From Thermoplasmata archaeon (GTDB taxonomy: Archaea; Thermoplasmatota; Thermoplasmata; Lutacidiplasmatales; UBA184): a stretch of DNA of 9,689 bases. Both the position numbers and the translations under genes were made by a program. Shown here in pieces: positions 1-6,144 of this stretch. The notes under the pieces were generated by a model. That model was not told the origin of the DNA and did no database searches. It saw only the letters and a list, made by a program, of their open reading frames with translations. The stretch's first letter is position 1, and every line of letters starts with the position of its first letter. The DNA is taken from NCBI GenBank assembly GCA_022750355.1, contig JAKIVW010000006.1, positions 1 to 9,689 of the forward strand, in the 5' to 3' direction.

Positions 1-300
1 CGTTCGAACCGCCGCGGTCTGCTCGTCGAGGTCCTTCGGGGTCGAGAGGAGGAATTTCTTGAGGAGTTTTTCGAGGTCGTCGCCGGCGATCGCCCGGAGC
101 CGGTCGACGCTCACGCCTTCCGTGTCGACGTAGAAGACCCATCGGCCCTCCCGCGCGACGCGGTGCGCGACCTCGAGGCAGAAGAGCGTCTTCCCGCTCC
201 CGCCTTCCCCGTACACCTCGGTGACGGAGTCGGTCTCGAGTCCGCCGCCCAAAAGGCGGTCGACCGAGGCGATCCCGGTCGGCAGCCGGTCCGGTGCCAT
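1..300 (-). CDS. radB: RadB, RecA/Rad51-family recombination paralogue (3' part missing)
   Basis: The first 100 codons are present; the rest lies beyond the left edge. The protein opens with a RadB/KaiC-like start (LPTGIASVDRLLGGGLETDS), then a Walker A loop GEGGSGKT at residues 32-39 and the RecA-core strand VFYVDTEG at about 59-66. RadB is the short euryarchaeal Rad51 paralogue that lacks the N-terminal HhH domain of RadA. It binds DNA and modulates RadA and Holliday-junction enzymes. Absence of an N-terminal extension before the ATPase core separates it from RadA. The ATG at 300 fits the family start. It follows the MBL gene by 48 nt with no clear Shine-Dalgarno, and a weak TATA-like TTAA about 28 nt upstream would fit a leaderless transcript. 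A KaiC-like ATPase is the main alternative, since the C-terminal half is unseen. Confidence 0.86.
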   Translation of the reverse strand, partial: MAPDRLPTGIASVDRLLGGGLETDSVTEVYGEGGSGKTLFCLEVAHRVAREGRWVFYVDTEGVSVDRLRAIAGDDLEKLLKKFLLSTPKDLDEQTAAVRT

Positions 301-323
301 CGCGCGCCGAGAGCGCCCCCGTG

Positions 324-332
324 CCTTAATCT
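324..332 (-). promoter_or_regulatory. weak TATA-like element before radB
   Basis: The minus strand reads GATTAAGG here, the only AT-rich spot in the 48-nt gap between the MBL stop and the radB ATG. Its centre is about 28 nt from the A of the ATG, the distance expected if transcription starts at or next to the start codon. No Shine-Dalgarno is seen before radB, which agrees with a leaderless transcript. The match to the archaeal TATA consensus is poor, so radB may simply be read through from upstream. Confidence 0.22.
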
Positions 333-348
333 CTCGGCCGCGCCGGGG

Positions 349-1647
349 TCATCGGGCGCGGGTGAGCGCGTACGCTACCCCGAGCTCCGGCGGATGAACG
401 GACGGCCCCGCCGCCTCCAAGGCCTCGGGGTGGGTCGTGTGGATCGGGTAAACGGTCCGCGCGCCGGTCGCCCGGATGATCTCGAGGAGCTCGGGACCGG
501 AGGCGTGACCGCTCGCGTGCATCTGATGGAACGCGAGGCCGAAGTGGGAGAGCCAGTTGTGCATGACGTGGTCGTCGACGTCGTCCTCGCTGAACGGTTC
601 GCTCATCGAGTGGATGAACGGGCTTCCCGAGGGCGGTCGGAGGTCGATGAGTTCGGCGAAGTGGCTCAACTCGAGGGAGAGGAGGTACTTCGACCCGTTC
701 GCGCGGACCTCCGCGGAGGACAGCGCGGCCTCGAGGTACGGGCGCTCCCAGAGGTAGGAGGTCCGCTTCTTCCGGGCGTAGACCCGTATTCCCGGGCTCG
801 TGCCGGGGATCGGCAACATCCCCGCCGGGAATCGCGGGGCGACCTGCGTCAGCAGGTGGGCCGTCCGCACGGAAACGACGAGTTCCCGGTCGGCGTCGAC
901 GGCGGCGGCGTAGAGCGTCGTCAGCCGGTCGATGTCCCGAGGGTAGGTGCACGCGAACGCCAGTTGGTCTTCCGAGTCCAGGATCCGGTCGACGCCCACT
1001 CGCACGCCCTCCTCCGACAGGTTCCGTCGGGCGTCGGGCCCGGCCCGGGTCCCCTCGATCAGCAGGGCATCCACCTGCTCCTTCCCGACCGCTTCGAAGA
1101 ACGCGAGCGTGCCGCCGCGGGTCCGGACGATGAACCCGTACGCGAAGGGGATCGAATGGTCGACGGGGTAGGGGATCACCTCGATCCCTCCGACCCAGAT
1201 CGGGGTCCGGTCGGCGAACACCCTCCAGGGGTGGGTCCCATACTTCATTCGGGTTGACGTCTCGATCGCGCTGAGGAGGGTTCGCGTGCCCTCCCCTACA
1301 TGGATGGGGATCGCCGGATCGACCAGGTCGAGGTACCCGGCATGGTCCGCGTGGGCGTGGCTCACGAAGATCGCGTGTACTTCGGGCTCGGTGTAGGCGA
1401 GGTCGGAGTCGGCGAGCGATTCCCGGGAGTACAGCCCGGGAATACGGGGCAACAGGTCGAACTCGAGCAGGTCCTTCGCTTTCGCGGTGGACCGGGGTTG
1501 GAGATAGTCCCGGTAGTACTCTTCGATCCGCGGGGAGAACGACGGTCCGAAGTCGAACAGGACGCGATCGGGACCGTCCTCGATGAGGATCTTGTTCCCT
1601 CCGATCTCGCGGACCCCGCCCAGGAAACGGACGGTCGGCTCGGGCAT
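349..1647 (-). CDS. beta-CASP metallo-beta-lactamase, RNase J-like, lacking the YTGD(L/F)R motif
   Basis: 432 aa. The N-terminus FLGGVREIGGNKILIEDG is typical of RNase J and related archaeal beta-CASP nucleases, which bind two zinc ions and degrade RNA 5'-to-3' or cut it internally. Visible motifs: H97-A-H99-A-D101-H102 (motif 2), H164 in PVDHSIPFAYGF (motif 3), the beta-CASP core around EGTR 198-201, SEPF 349-352, HASGHAS 377-383 and IHTTHPE 402-408. Between TLA (180-182) and FFEAVGK (183-189) the protein jumps from the strand after motif 3 straight to the helix before EGTR. The usual YTGD(L/F)R segment of roughly 15-18 residues, with its bridging Asp, is not there. The frame stays open, so this is not a frameshift. 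The ATG at 1647 fits the family start. The gene lies 50 nt after rpoP. It may be an altered or inactive RNase J paralogue, or the gap may be an assembly error. Confidence 0.88.
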   Translation of the reverse strand: MPEPTVRFLGGVREIGGNKILIEDGPDRVLFDFGPSFSPRIEEYYRDYLQPRSTAKAKDLLEFDLLPRIPGLYSRESLADSDLAYTEPEVHAIFVSHAHADHAGYLDLVDPAIPIHVGEGTRTLLSAIETSTRMKYGTHPWRVFADRTPIWVGGIEVIPYPVDHSIPFAYGFIVRTRGGTLAFFEAVGKEQVDALLIEGTRAGPDARRNLSEEGVRVGVDRILDSEDQLAFACTYPRDIDRLTTLYAAAVDADRELVVSVRTAHLLTQVAPRFPAGMLPIPGTSPGIRVYARKKRTSYLWERPYLEAALSSAEVRANGSKYLLSLELSHFAELIDLRPPSGSPFIHSMSEPFSEDDVDDHVMHNWLSHFGLAFHQMHASGHASGPELLEIIRATGARTVYPIHTTHPEALEAAGPSVHPPELGVAYALTRAR

Positions 1648-1667
1648 GCGGACCGGGAGCGGTCCGC
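1648..1667. repeat. perfect 8-bp inverted repeat abutting the MBL start codon
   Basis: GCGGACCG (1648-1655), spacer GGAG (1656-1659), CGGTCCGC (1660-1667). The repeat ends at the base next to the MBL ATG (1647-1645). If transcribed it would form an 8-bp stem with a tetraloop just ahead of the start codon, leaving no room for a Shine-Dalgarno. If the gene is leaderless the repeat stays as DNA between a TATA-like element and the start site, where a repressor operator would sit. Chance palindromes are common at this GC content, so function is inferred from position only. Confidence 0.5.
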
Positions 1668-1678
1668 GGGATTAGAGG
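1668..1678 (-). promoter_or_regulatory. weak TATA-like element before the MBL gene
   Basis: The minus strand reads CTCTAATCCC, the only A/T-containing cluster in the 50-nt gap after rpoP. Its TAAT centre is about 26 nt from the ATG, consistent with leaderless initiation, and the gene has no Shine-Dalgarno. The spacing resembles that of the element before radB. The consensus match is weak. Confidence 0.22.
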
Positions 1679-1697
1679 GCTCGGGGGGGACCCCGCG

Positions 1698-1832
1698 CTA
1701 CCGGGCCTTGAGGACCTTCTTCACGTTGGGGTGTTCCTTCGTGAAGATCTTGCCTCCGCAGTTGTCGCAGCGGACGCCGAAGAGGTTGGCGTCGGAAGGG
1801 AGCGCTTCCTGGCAGCGAATGCACCGGAACAT
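1698..1832 (-). CDS. rpoP: DNA-directed RNA polymerase subunit P (Rpo12/Rpb12-like)
   Basis: 44 aa, starting MFRCIRCQEALPSD. It has the single zinc ribbon of subunit P: C4-X2-C7 and C22-X2-C25, followed by GGKIFTKEHPNVKKVLKAR, a basic tail typical of the family. Subunit P is the archaeal counterpart of eukaryotic Rpb12 and binds between the Rpo3/Rpo10 side and the large subunit during polymerase assembly. Its place directly after L37Ae is the standard exosome-superoperon order and supports the call. It begins 24 nt after the L37Ae stop with no obvious Shine-Dalgarno. The ATG at 1832 leaves only three residues before the first zinc cysteine, a slightly shorter start than many homologues. Zinc-ribbon proteins this small can be confused with one another, but the neighbours settle it. 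Confidence 0.92.
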   Translation of the reverse strand: MFRCIRCQEALPSDANLFGVRCDNCGGKIFTKEHPNVKKVLKAR

Positions 1833-1856
1833 CGTGAATAAACGGAGACGGGCGGC

Positions 1857-2126
1857 TTAAGCGTTGCCCGGCGCCTCCTCCTTGGTCGTTCGTTGGATGG
1901 GCGGCGGCGCCTCGAAGACGTAGGCGTTGGAGGCGAACCGAACCCCGCACCGGCGGCATTCGAAGACTCCGCTGGCGACCCGATGCAGCGTGACGGTCGA
2001 GCAGCGGGGGCACGCGGCGTCGGGGCCGCGGGACCGGTCGAGCTCCAGGACACGGCGGCGGATCCGGATCCCGTACCGGGGTCCCATCCAACCGGTCGAC
2101 CCGACCTTCTTCGTCCGTTTGCTCAT
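1857..2126 (-). CDS. rpl37ae: 50S ribosomal protein L37Ae (eL43)
   Basis: 89 aa, starting MSKRTKKVGSTGWMGPRYGI, which matches archaeal L37Ae. A zinc finger is formed by C39-X2-C42 and C57-X2-C60 (CPRC and CRRC), and the RIRRR stretch at 21-25 binds rRNA. It is a structural protein of the large ribosomal subunit. The C-terminal tail after about residue 70 (FEAPPPIQRTTKEEAPGNA) is lineage-specific. The start is fixed by homology, by a GGAGG Shine-Dalgarno 6 nt upstream, and by an ATGA overlap with the rrp42 stop. The frame stays open far upstream of this ATG, but that part is only the rrp42 gene read in another frame. Its position between rrp42 and rpoP is the canonical archaeal arrangement. 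Confidence 0.96.
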   Translation of the reverse strand: MSKRTKKVGSTGWMGPRYGIRIRRRVLELDRSRGPDAACPRCSTVTLHRVASGVFECRRCGVRFASNAYVFEAPPPIQRTTKEEAPGNA

Positions 2127-2911
2127 GTCGTCCCTCCGCGCGCAGCGATCCGCATCCGGTCCCCGTGAACGAGGGCCCGGCGGACCATCTCCCGCACATC
2201 GTCGGGGGAGAACGCGCCTACAAGACCCTTCTGCATCGCCACGACACGGCCGGTCTCGTCGGTCGCGATCGTCACGCGGCCCTGGGCCGCTTGCTCTTCG
2301 CTGAAGGTCGGGTCGACGACCAGCGCGTCGCCGAGTCGCACGAACGTGCATTCGACCGGGACGTGCTGGAGGTCGAGCGGGTAGTCGGCCTCGGCGACGC
2401 CGAATCGCTTGGCGGGGACGGTCGCGTGGGCGAGCGCCGAGACCCCCGCGAGCATCGCCGCGTCGATGAGGTTGCCCGAGTGGTCCAGCACGTGCAGGTC
2501 GACGTAGCAGACCCACGTCTTTTCGCCCGGGGTCACGCACAACCGCGTGAGGTCGATCGCCTCGGCCGCCCGGATCGCCCGGTCGACGACGCGGGAGACC
2601 TCGATCGCGCCCGGTTGGGGCGGTCCCGGTTCGAAGACCGGCGAGGAGAGTGGGATGAGCTCGGCGTTCGTGGTCAGGACGCCGGCGTTGGGGGTGTCGG
2701 GGAACGGCTTGCCGAGCTCGAGCTTGACGCCCGCGAGGACGGCCGTGTCCCCGATGCGGACGAGCGCGGAGCCGTCAGCGGTCGTGACGAACCCCGGTTC
2801 CACCTCGATGTGGCGGTACTCATCGGGGCCGCGTCCGTCGAGCCGCTTTCCCTCGCCCGCGAGGTCGAGGATGTGGGCGGTGCGGATCTCGGCCGTCACT
2901 TCCGCCGTCAT
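2123..2911 (-). CDS. rrp42: exosome complex subunit Rrp42
   Basis: 262 aa, RNase PH-fold subunit. Rrp42 and Rrp41 alternate in the hexameric ring of the archaeal exosome. Rrp42 itself lacks the phosphorolytic site but helps bind RNA and position the Rrp41 site. Visible hallmarks: RLDGRGPDEYRHIEVEPGF at 23-41, the ADGSALVRIGDTAVLAGVKLE strand pair, EVSRVVDRAIRAAEAIDL at 104-121 with basic RNA-facing residues, the central VDLHVLDHSGNLIDAAMLAG, and the C-terminal PTFSEEQAAQGRVTIATDE. The length matches the family (about 260-275 aa). Its ATG shares an ATGA overlap with the rrp41 stop and its TGA shares one with the L37Ae start, so translation is probably coupled on both sides. No independent Shine-Dalgarno is clear at its own start. 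Confidence 0.96.
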   Translation of the reverse strand: MTAEVTAEIRTAHILDLAGEGKRLDGRGPDEYRHIEVEPGFVTTADGSALVRIGDTAVLAGVKLELGKPFPDTPNAGVLTTNAELIPLSSPVFEPGPPQPGAIEVSRVVDRAIRAAEAIDLTRLCVTPGEKTWVCYVDLHVLDHSGNLIDAAMLAGVSALAHATVPAKRFGVAEADYPLDLQHVPVECTFVRLGDALVVDPTFSEEQAAQGRVTIATDETGRVVAMQKGLVGAFSPDDVREMVRRALVHGDRMRIAARGGTT

Positions 2912-3660
2912 GCGGCCCCCGGAGCGACCGCGTCCACCGTGTACCGGTCCCGGAGCGCCTGTTTCATCTTCTCGTAGATCGATTTGCAGCCGACCACGCC
3001 GAGGTCGAGCGCCCGCGAAAGCTCCTCGGGGGTCATGTGGCCCTCCATCTGCATGAGCACCAGACGGCCGGATTGGGGGACGAGCGCCATCGGGAGGTCC
3101 GCCTCGCCGAAATTGTCCTCTTCCTTCTTGAGGTCGAGCGCGATCTGGCCCGCGATCTTACCCACCGCGACCGAGGGTACGAGGTCCACCATCGGGATCC
3201 CGGCATCCGCGAGCGCGACCGAGGCCGCGACCACACCGGCGCATCGGGTCCCGGCATTGGCTTGCAGGACCTCGATGTAGACGTCGATGCTCGTCCGGGG
3301 GAACTCCTCCGCGAAGACGACCGATTCGAACGCTTCGGCGATGACCTTCGAGATCTCCTGGGAGCGGCGGTCGAGCCCGGGGCGCTTGCGTTCGTCGACG
3401 GAGAACGCGGCCATGTTGTACTTGCACTGGATGATCGCCTTGTTGTTCTGCTGCAGGTGGCGGGGATGGACCTCGCGCGGTCCGTAGACCGCGGCCATCA
3501 CCTTGTTGGCGCCCCACTCCACGAACGCCGAGCCGTCCGCCTGGTGCAGAGGGCCGGCCTGGATCCGGAGCGGTCGCAATTCGTCCAATCTTCGCCCGTC
3601 GATCCGCAGCCCCTCGGGGCTGAGGAGAACGGGAACTTCCTTTGCTCCTACGCTTCCCAT
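2908..3660 (-). CDS. rrp41: exosome complex subunit Rrp41, catalytic
   Basis: 250 aa, RNase PH fold. This subunit carries the phosphorolytic 3'-to-5' exoribonuclease and polyadenylating site of the archaeal exosome. Visible: LRIDGRRLDELRPLRI at 18-33, YNMAAFSVDERKRPG, the RNA/phosphate-binding pair R98-R99 in GLDRRS, the phosphate loop ANAGTRCAG at 134-142, and the acidic catalytic region KKEEDNFGEADLPMAL with D182 and D188. All catalytic elements appear intact. The ATG at 3660 is chosen over the longer frame (open to 3771) because the family starts here, the extra residues are low-complexity and overlap rrp4 coding sequence, and a GGAG lies about 10 nt upstream. It starts 22 nt after the rrp4 stop and overlaps rrp42 as ATGA. 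Confidence 0.96.
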   Translation of the reverse strand: MGSVGAKEVPVLLSPEGLRIDGRRLDELRPLRIQAGPLHQADGSAFVEWGANKVMAAVYGPREVHPRHLQQNNKAIIQCKYNMAAFSVDERKRPGLDRRSQEISKVIAEAFESVVFAEEFPRTSIDVYIEVLQANAGTRCAGVVAASVALADAGIPMVDLVPSVAVGKIAGQIALDLKKEEDNFGEADLPMALVPQSGRLVLMQMEGHMTPEELSRALDLGVVGCKSIYEKMKQALRDRYTVDAVAPGAA

Positions 3661-3682
3661 GTTCTTTTTTCTCCGTGAACGT

Positions 3683-4543
3683 TCAATACTCGTCGGTCCC
3701 CGGCCCGACGCTGTCGGGGTCGATCCGCTCGTCCGCCGGGCCGACCGGGGGGACGTGGTGTGGCGGCGCATCTCGGTGGGCGCTCTCGCGCGAAGCGGTC
3801 TCCGGGCCCCGGTCGTTAGACGAGGAGGTGGAGACGAGGTAACTCTCCACGCGCTCGGTCAGGCCCCGTCGTTGACCCTGCTCTTCGATGAGGCGAAGCG
3901 CTTCGCTCGCCCGCAGGATCGCATCCGGGCTACCGTTGATCCAGACGCGGCCGTTCTGCCCCACGGCGACCTGCGCTCCGGTGTGCCGAGTGATCGTATC
4001 GATCATCGAACCCCCCCGACCGACGACCCGGGGGATGCGGGCGGGAGAGACGGTGACGATGGTACCCCCTTCCAGTTTCCCGAGACCATCCCCGAGCATC
4101 GTGACACCGATCCGCCCCGTCGGGTCGAGATTCTCGACGCGGACGATGACCGAATCGCGAACGCGGAGGAACTTCTCGGTCTCGCCGATCTCGACGTTCC
4201 AGGGGGTCCCGGTCATGTGGAGCGGAGCCCAGCGGGGCGCACCGATGTCGAGCAACCAGAACGTCCCCTGGCAATCCGTGACCGTCCCGATCACGACGTC
4301 TTCGGGCTTCGGGAGATACCGACCGGAGAGTGGGATGACCTGAAGGAACGGAGGTTTGGGTGAAAGCAGGCCGAGTACGCTGGCGTAGACCTTGCCACCC
4401 ACGCGGTAGGTGCCCGGCCCGGGCCTGAGGCCCTGGCTCACGAGCTCCTGGCCGGGGAGAACTAGTATGCGATCCCCGGAGGGATGCGAGGACGAATCCT
4501 CGCGGCCACGCCGAGGGTGGCCCGTTCGCTGACCATGGGACAT
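3683..4543 (-). CDS. rrp4: exosome RNA-binding subunit Rrp4 (S1 and KH domains)
   Basis: 286 aa. Rrp4 forms part of the trimeric cap that recruits RNA to the Rrp41/Rrp42 ring. Domain order: N-terminal lobe with RILVLPGQELVSQGL at 25-39 and GKVYASVLGLL at 50-60, S1 domain at about 83-150, and a KH domain at about 155-225 with the GRGG loop at 175-178 (RIPRVVGRGGSMIDTITRHTG). After about residue 238 there is a roughly 49-residue tail rich in Ser, His, Pro and acids with no recognisable domain, longer than usual for the family. The N-terminus also has about 20 polar residues before the conserved lobe. No Shine-Dalgarno is seen at the ATG. It is 37 nt downstream of SBDS, and a TATA-like sequence at the SBDS stop may give an extra promoter. 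Confidence 0.95.
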   Translation of the reverse strand: MSHGQRTGHPRRGREDSSSHPSGDRILVLPGQELVSQGLRPGPGTYRVGGKVYASVLGLLSPKPPFLQVIPLSGRYLPKPEDVVIGTVTDCQGTFWLLDIGAPRWAPLHMTGTPWNVEIGETEKFLRVRDSVIVRVENLDPTGRIGVTMLGDGLGKLEGGTIVTVSPARIPRVVGRGGSMIDTITRHTGAQVAVGQNGRVWINGSPDAILRASEALRLIEEQGQRRGLTERVESYLVSTSSSNDRGPETASRESAHRDAPPHHVPPVGPADERIDPDSVGPGTDEY

Positions 4544-4580
4544 AGGTTGTGCTGCACCGGGGCGCGCCGACGGGGGGCCG

Positions 4581-4590
4581 CTATTTAACC
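4581..4590 (-). promoter_or_regulatory. possible internal TATA-like element before rrp4
   Basis: The minus strand reads GGTTAAATAG across the last SBDS codons and stop. It is an AT-rich patch in GC-rich surroundings, about 40 nt before the rrp4 ATG, a distance compatible with a short leader. This is the only inner junction of the exosome operon with both a gap over 30 nt and a TATA-like patch. The sequence is also forced partly by coding (Val-Lys-stop), so the call is weak. Confidence 0.25.
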
Positions 4591-5351
4591 AACGCGGTCT
4601 CGGCAGCGCCTTTCGTGCGCGCGTTCAACATTTCGTACAATTCCGTCTGAACTCCGGCGGGTAATTCGACCATCCCCGACCAGGTGCCGTCCGCAAGCCA
4701 CTGCTCTTCGAGCACCTTTCCGAGCCCCTTCAATTCGCCGATGACGCGCGGATAGTGTTGGGCCGGCAGTCGGATCCGGACCTTCACGACATCCAATCGG
4801 ATGGGGAGGATGGGACGGAGCCGGGCCAGGACCTCCTGGACCTGAACATCGACCGGCCGGAACGGGTCGACGTGGTACTTCACCTCCGTCATCGCCGCGT
4901 CGATGCGCGCCGCGGGGTGTGGGGCGCCGGTCTGGGGGTTCATCGCGTTGCGGGCGATCGTCTGGACGATCTGTTGGTGCTTGAGCGCCTGGAGCTGGTG
5001 ACGTTGGTCGGTGGTGATCTGGACTTCGCCCTTGAGCACGATCTGTCGCGCGATCTTCGCGAGGTCGCGAGTGTGGAACGTCTTGTCCAGGAGGTCGTCG
5101 GAGACCTGGTCGCCCTTCTTGGCGTCCTTGAACACCTGGTCGAGCGCGAGCTTGTCGGAAAGGTCGACCTCCTTCCCGTCCTTGATCGCCTGCGCGGCTT
5201 CCGGGTCGACGAGGACTTCGAATCGAGTACCGTCGGTCTCCCACCGCGCGATCACCGCGGTCTCGACCGTGATCCGCGCCGTCGAGCCGGGAGGTCGTGG
5301 CTTACCGGACTTGGGTGGAGGCGAGTGCGTTCTCGAGATGCGGCCGCTCAC
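4581..5351 (-). CDS. sdo1: SBDS/SDO1-family ribosome maturation protein
   Basis: 256 aa from the GTG at 5351. SBDS, with an EF-2-like GTPase, prepares the large subunit for joining in eukaryotes; the archaeal protein is thought to act similarly and lies in the exosome operon in most archaea. Visible: VIARWETDGTRFEVLVDPE of the FYSH domain, the central helices including the conserved NAMNPQTGAPHP, and the ferredoxin-like C-terminal domain (LRPILPIRLDVVKVRIRLPA, then DGTWSGMVELPAG). The GTG overlaps the psmA stop as GTGA, suggesting coupling, but adds about 23 basic, Pro/Ser-rich residues absent from most archaeal SBDS proteins. A second in-frame GTG at 5255 would give MIARWETDG, slightly too short. 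The frame stays open upstream to 6149, but that part is psmA in another frame. Confidence 0.93.
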   Translation of the reverse strand: MSGRISRTHSPPPKSGKPRPPGSTARITVETAVIARWETDGTRFEVLVDPEAAQAIKDGKEVDLSDKLALDQVFKDAKKGDQVSDDLLDKTFHTRDLAKIARQIVLKGEVQITTDQRHQLQALKHQQIVQTIARNAMNPQTGAPHPAARIDAAMTEVKYHVDPFRPVDVQVQEVLARLRPILPIRLDVVKVRIRLPAQHYPRVIGELKGLGKVLEEQWLADGTWSGMVELPAGVQTELYEMLNARTKGAAETALVK

Positions 5352-6103
5352 GGCCGCGGCGCCCGGCTCGATCCCGAGGGAGCGGGCAGCCGGGTCACGT
5401 ACTTCTGGATCTCGTCGCTCGGGAGGCGGGTCATCCCTTTGCCCTGATCCATCGTCACGACTTCCACCTGAGAGAGGTTCCCCCCCTCGTCCAATCCGGC
5501 CCGGAGCCCCTCGAGGGCGAGGAGGATCGCCGAGTCCCGATCCATGCCGGGCTTGTACTTTTGCTCGAACAGTTCCATCACCGGGCCTTTGTTGCCGCCC
5601 GTGCTGGACGCCTTGAAGCTCGTGAGCGAGCCCGACGGCTCGGTCTCGTACAGTCGGATGCCGGTGTCGTCGTAGCCGCCGACCAGCAACGCCGTCCCGA
5701 ACGGACGGACGCCCCCGAACTGGGTATACTGCTGCTTGTAATCGCAGATCTTTCGTACGAGGAGCTCGACGGACATCGGCTCCGAATAGGTGATCCGGTT
5801 GATCTGGGCGGAGAGGCGGGCATAATCGACCAACACGCGCGCGTCGGCGACGAGGCCGGCGGTCGCGCAGGCGATGTTCTCGTCGATCTGGTGGATCTTC
5901 TCCAGGCTCGCGGCTTCCGCGAGCTTCGGGTTCGGGATCCGGCGGTCGGCGATCAGCGCCAGCCCGTTGGCGTAGACGACGCCGGCCGTGGTCGCACCGC
6001 GCCGAACGGCTTCCCGTGCGTATTCGACCTGGAACAGACGGCCGTCGGGCGAAAAGACGGTGATCGCCCGGTCGTAGGCCATCTGGCCGGGTTGCATCTC
6101 CAT
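5348..6103 (-). CDS. psmA: 20S proteasome alpha subunit
   Basis: 251 aa, very close to Thermoplasma PsmA at the N-terminus (MAYDRAITVFSPDGRLFQVEYAREAV). Alpha subunits form the outer heptameric rings of the 20S proteasome, gate substrate entry and dock PAN/Cdc48-type ATPases. The gate motif Y10-D11-R12 is present. K69 in LEKIHQIDEN aligns with the Thermoplasma Lys66 that binds the HbYX tail of the ATPase. GLVADARVLVDYARLSAQ and the QQYTQFGGVRPFG loop are also conserved. There is no beta-type catalytic Thr, as expected. The ATG at 6103 is preferred over the Met two codons later because a GGAG lies 7 nt upstream. It is the first gene of the leftward operon, behind a strong TATA box. No beta subunit is in the window. 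Confidence 0.97.
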   Translation of the reverse strand: MEMQPGQMAYDRAITVFSPDGRLFQVEYAREAVRRGATTAGVVYANGLALIADRRIPNPKLAEAASLEKIHQIDENIACATAGLVADARVLVDYARLSAQINRITYSEPMSVELLVRKICDYKQQYTQFGGVRPFGTALLVGGYDDTGIRLYETEPSGSLTSFKASSTGGNKGPVMELFEQKYKPGMDRDSAILLALEGLRAGLDEGGNLSQVEVVTMDQGKGMTRLPSDEIQKYVTRLPAPSGSSRAPRP

Positions 6104-6110
6104 CGAGCGT

Positions 6111-6114
6111 CTCC
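6111..6114 (-). promoter_or_regulatory. Shine-Dalgarno GGAG for psmA
   Basis: The minus strand carries GGAG seven nucleotides before the ATG at 6103. It decides for this ATG over the one two codons downstream, for which the nearest GGAG would touch the start codon. Confidence 0.6.
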
Positions 6115-6135
6115 GGCGCGGCCACCCGAGACCCC

Positions 6136-6144
6136 TTTATAAAA
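6136..6144 (-). promoter_or_regulatory. TATA box of the psmA-exosome operon
   Basis: The minus strand reads TTTTATAAA, a near-ideal archaeal TATA box in very GC-rich DNA. It begins about 32 nt before the psmA ATG, so transcription should start near 6115 and give a leader of about 10-15 nt that still contains the GGAG. The core TTTATAAA is palindromic, so TBP could also bind in the other direction and serve the rightward gene at 6257 with a longer leader. A BRE cannot be defined with confidence. Confidence 0.75.

Noticed and set aside
1090..1125. Frameshift as the cause of the missing YTGD(L/F)R segment
   Set aside because: The reading frame is the same and conserved on both sides, and no alternative frame over these bases gives the missing motif; a deletion or assembly gap is needed instead.
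163..1257. Rightward open frame of 364 codons over the MBL and radB genes
   Set aside because: Antisense to motif-bearing genes, with acidic/Arg/Gly-rich sequence and no family resemblance.
1675..1697. Rho-independent-type terminator after rpoP from the G/C runs
   Set aside because: No stem followed by a T-run on the minus strand; archaeal terminators are usually T-rich, and none is seen between any of the operon genes.
2127..2540. Longer L37Ae reading frame beginning at 2540
   Set aside because: The added part is rrp42 out of frame; MSKRTKKVG at 2126 is the standard L37Ae start with a GGAGG before it.
3661..3771. 37-residue N-terminal extension of Rrp41
   Set aside because: It overlaps rrp4 coding sequence, is low-complexity, and the family start plus GGAG support the ATG at 3660.
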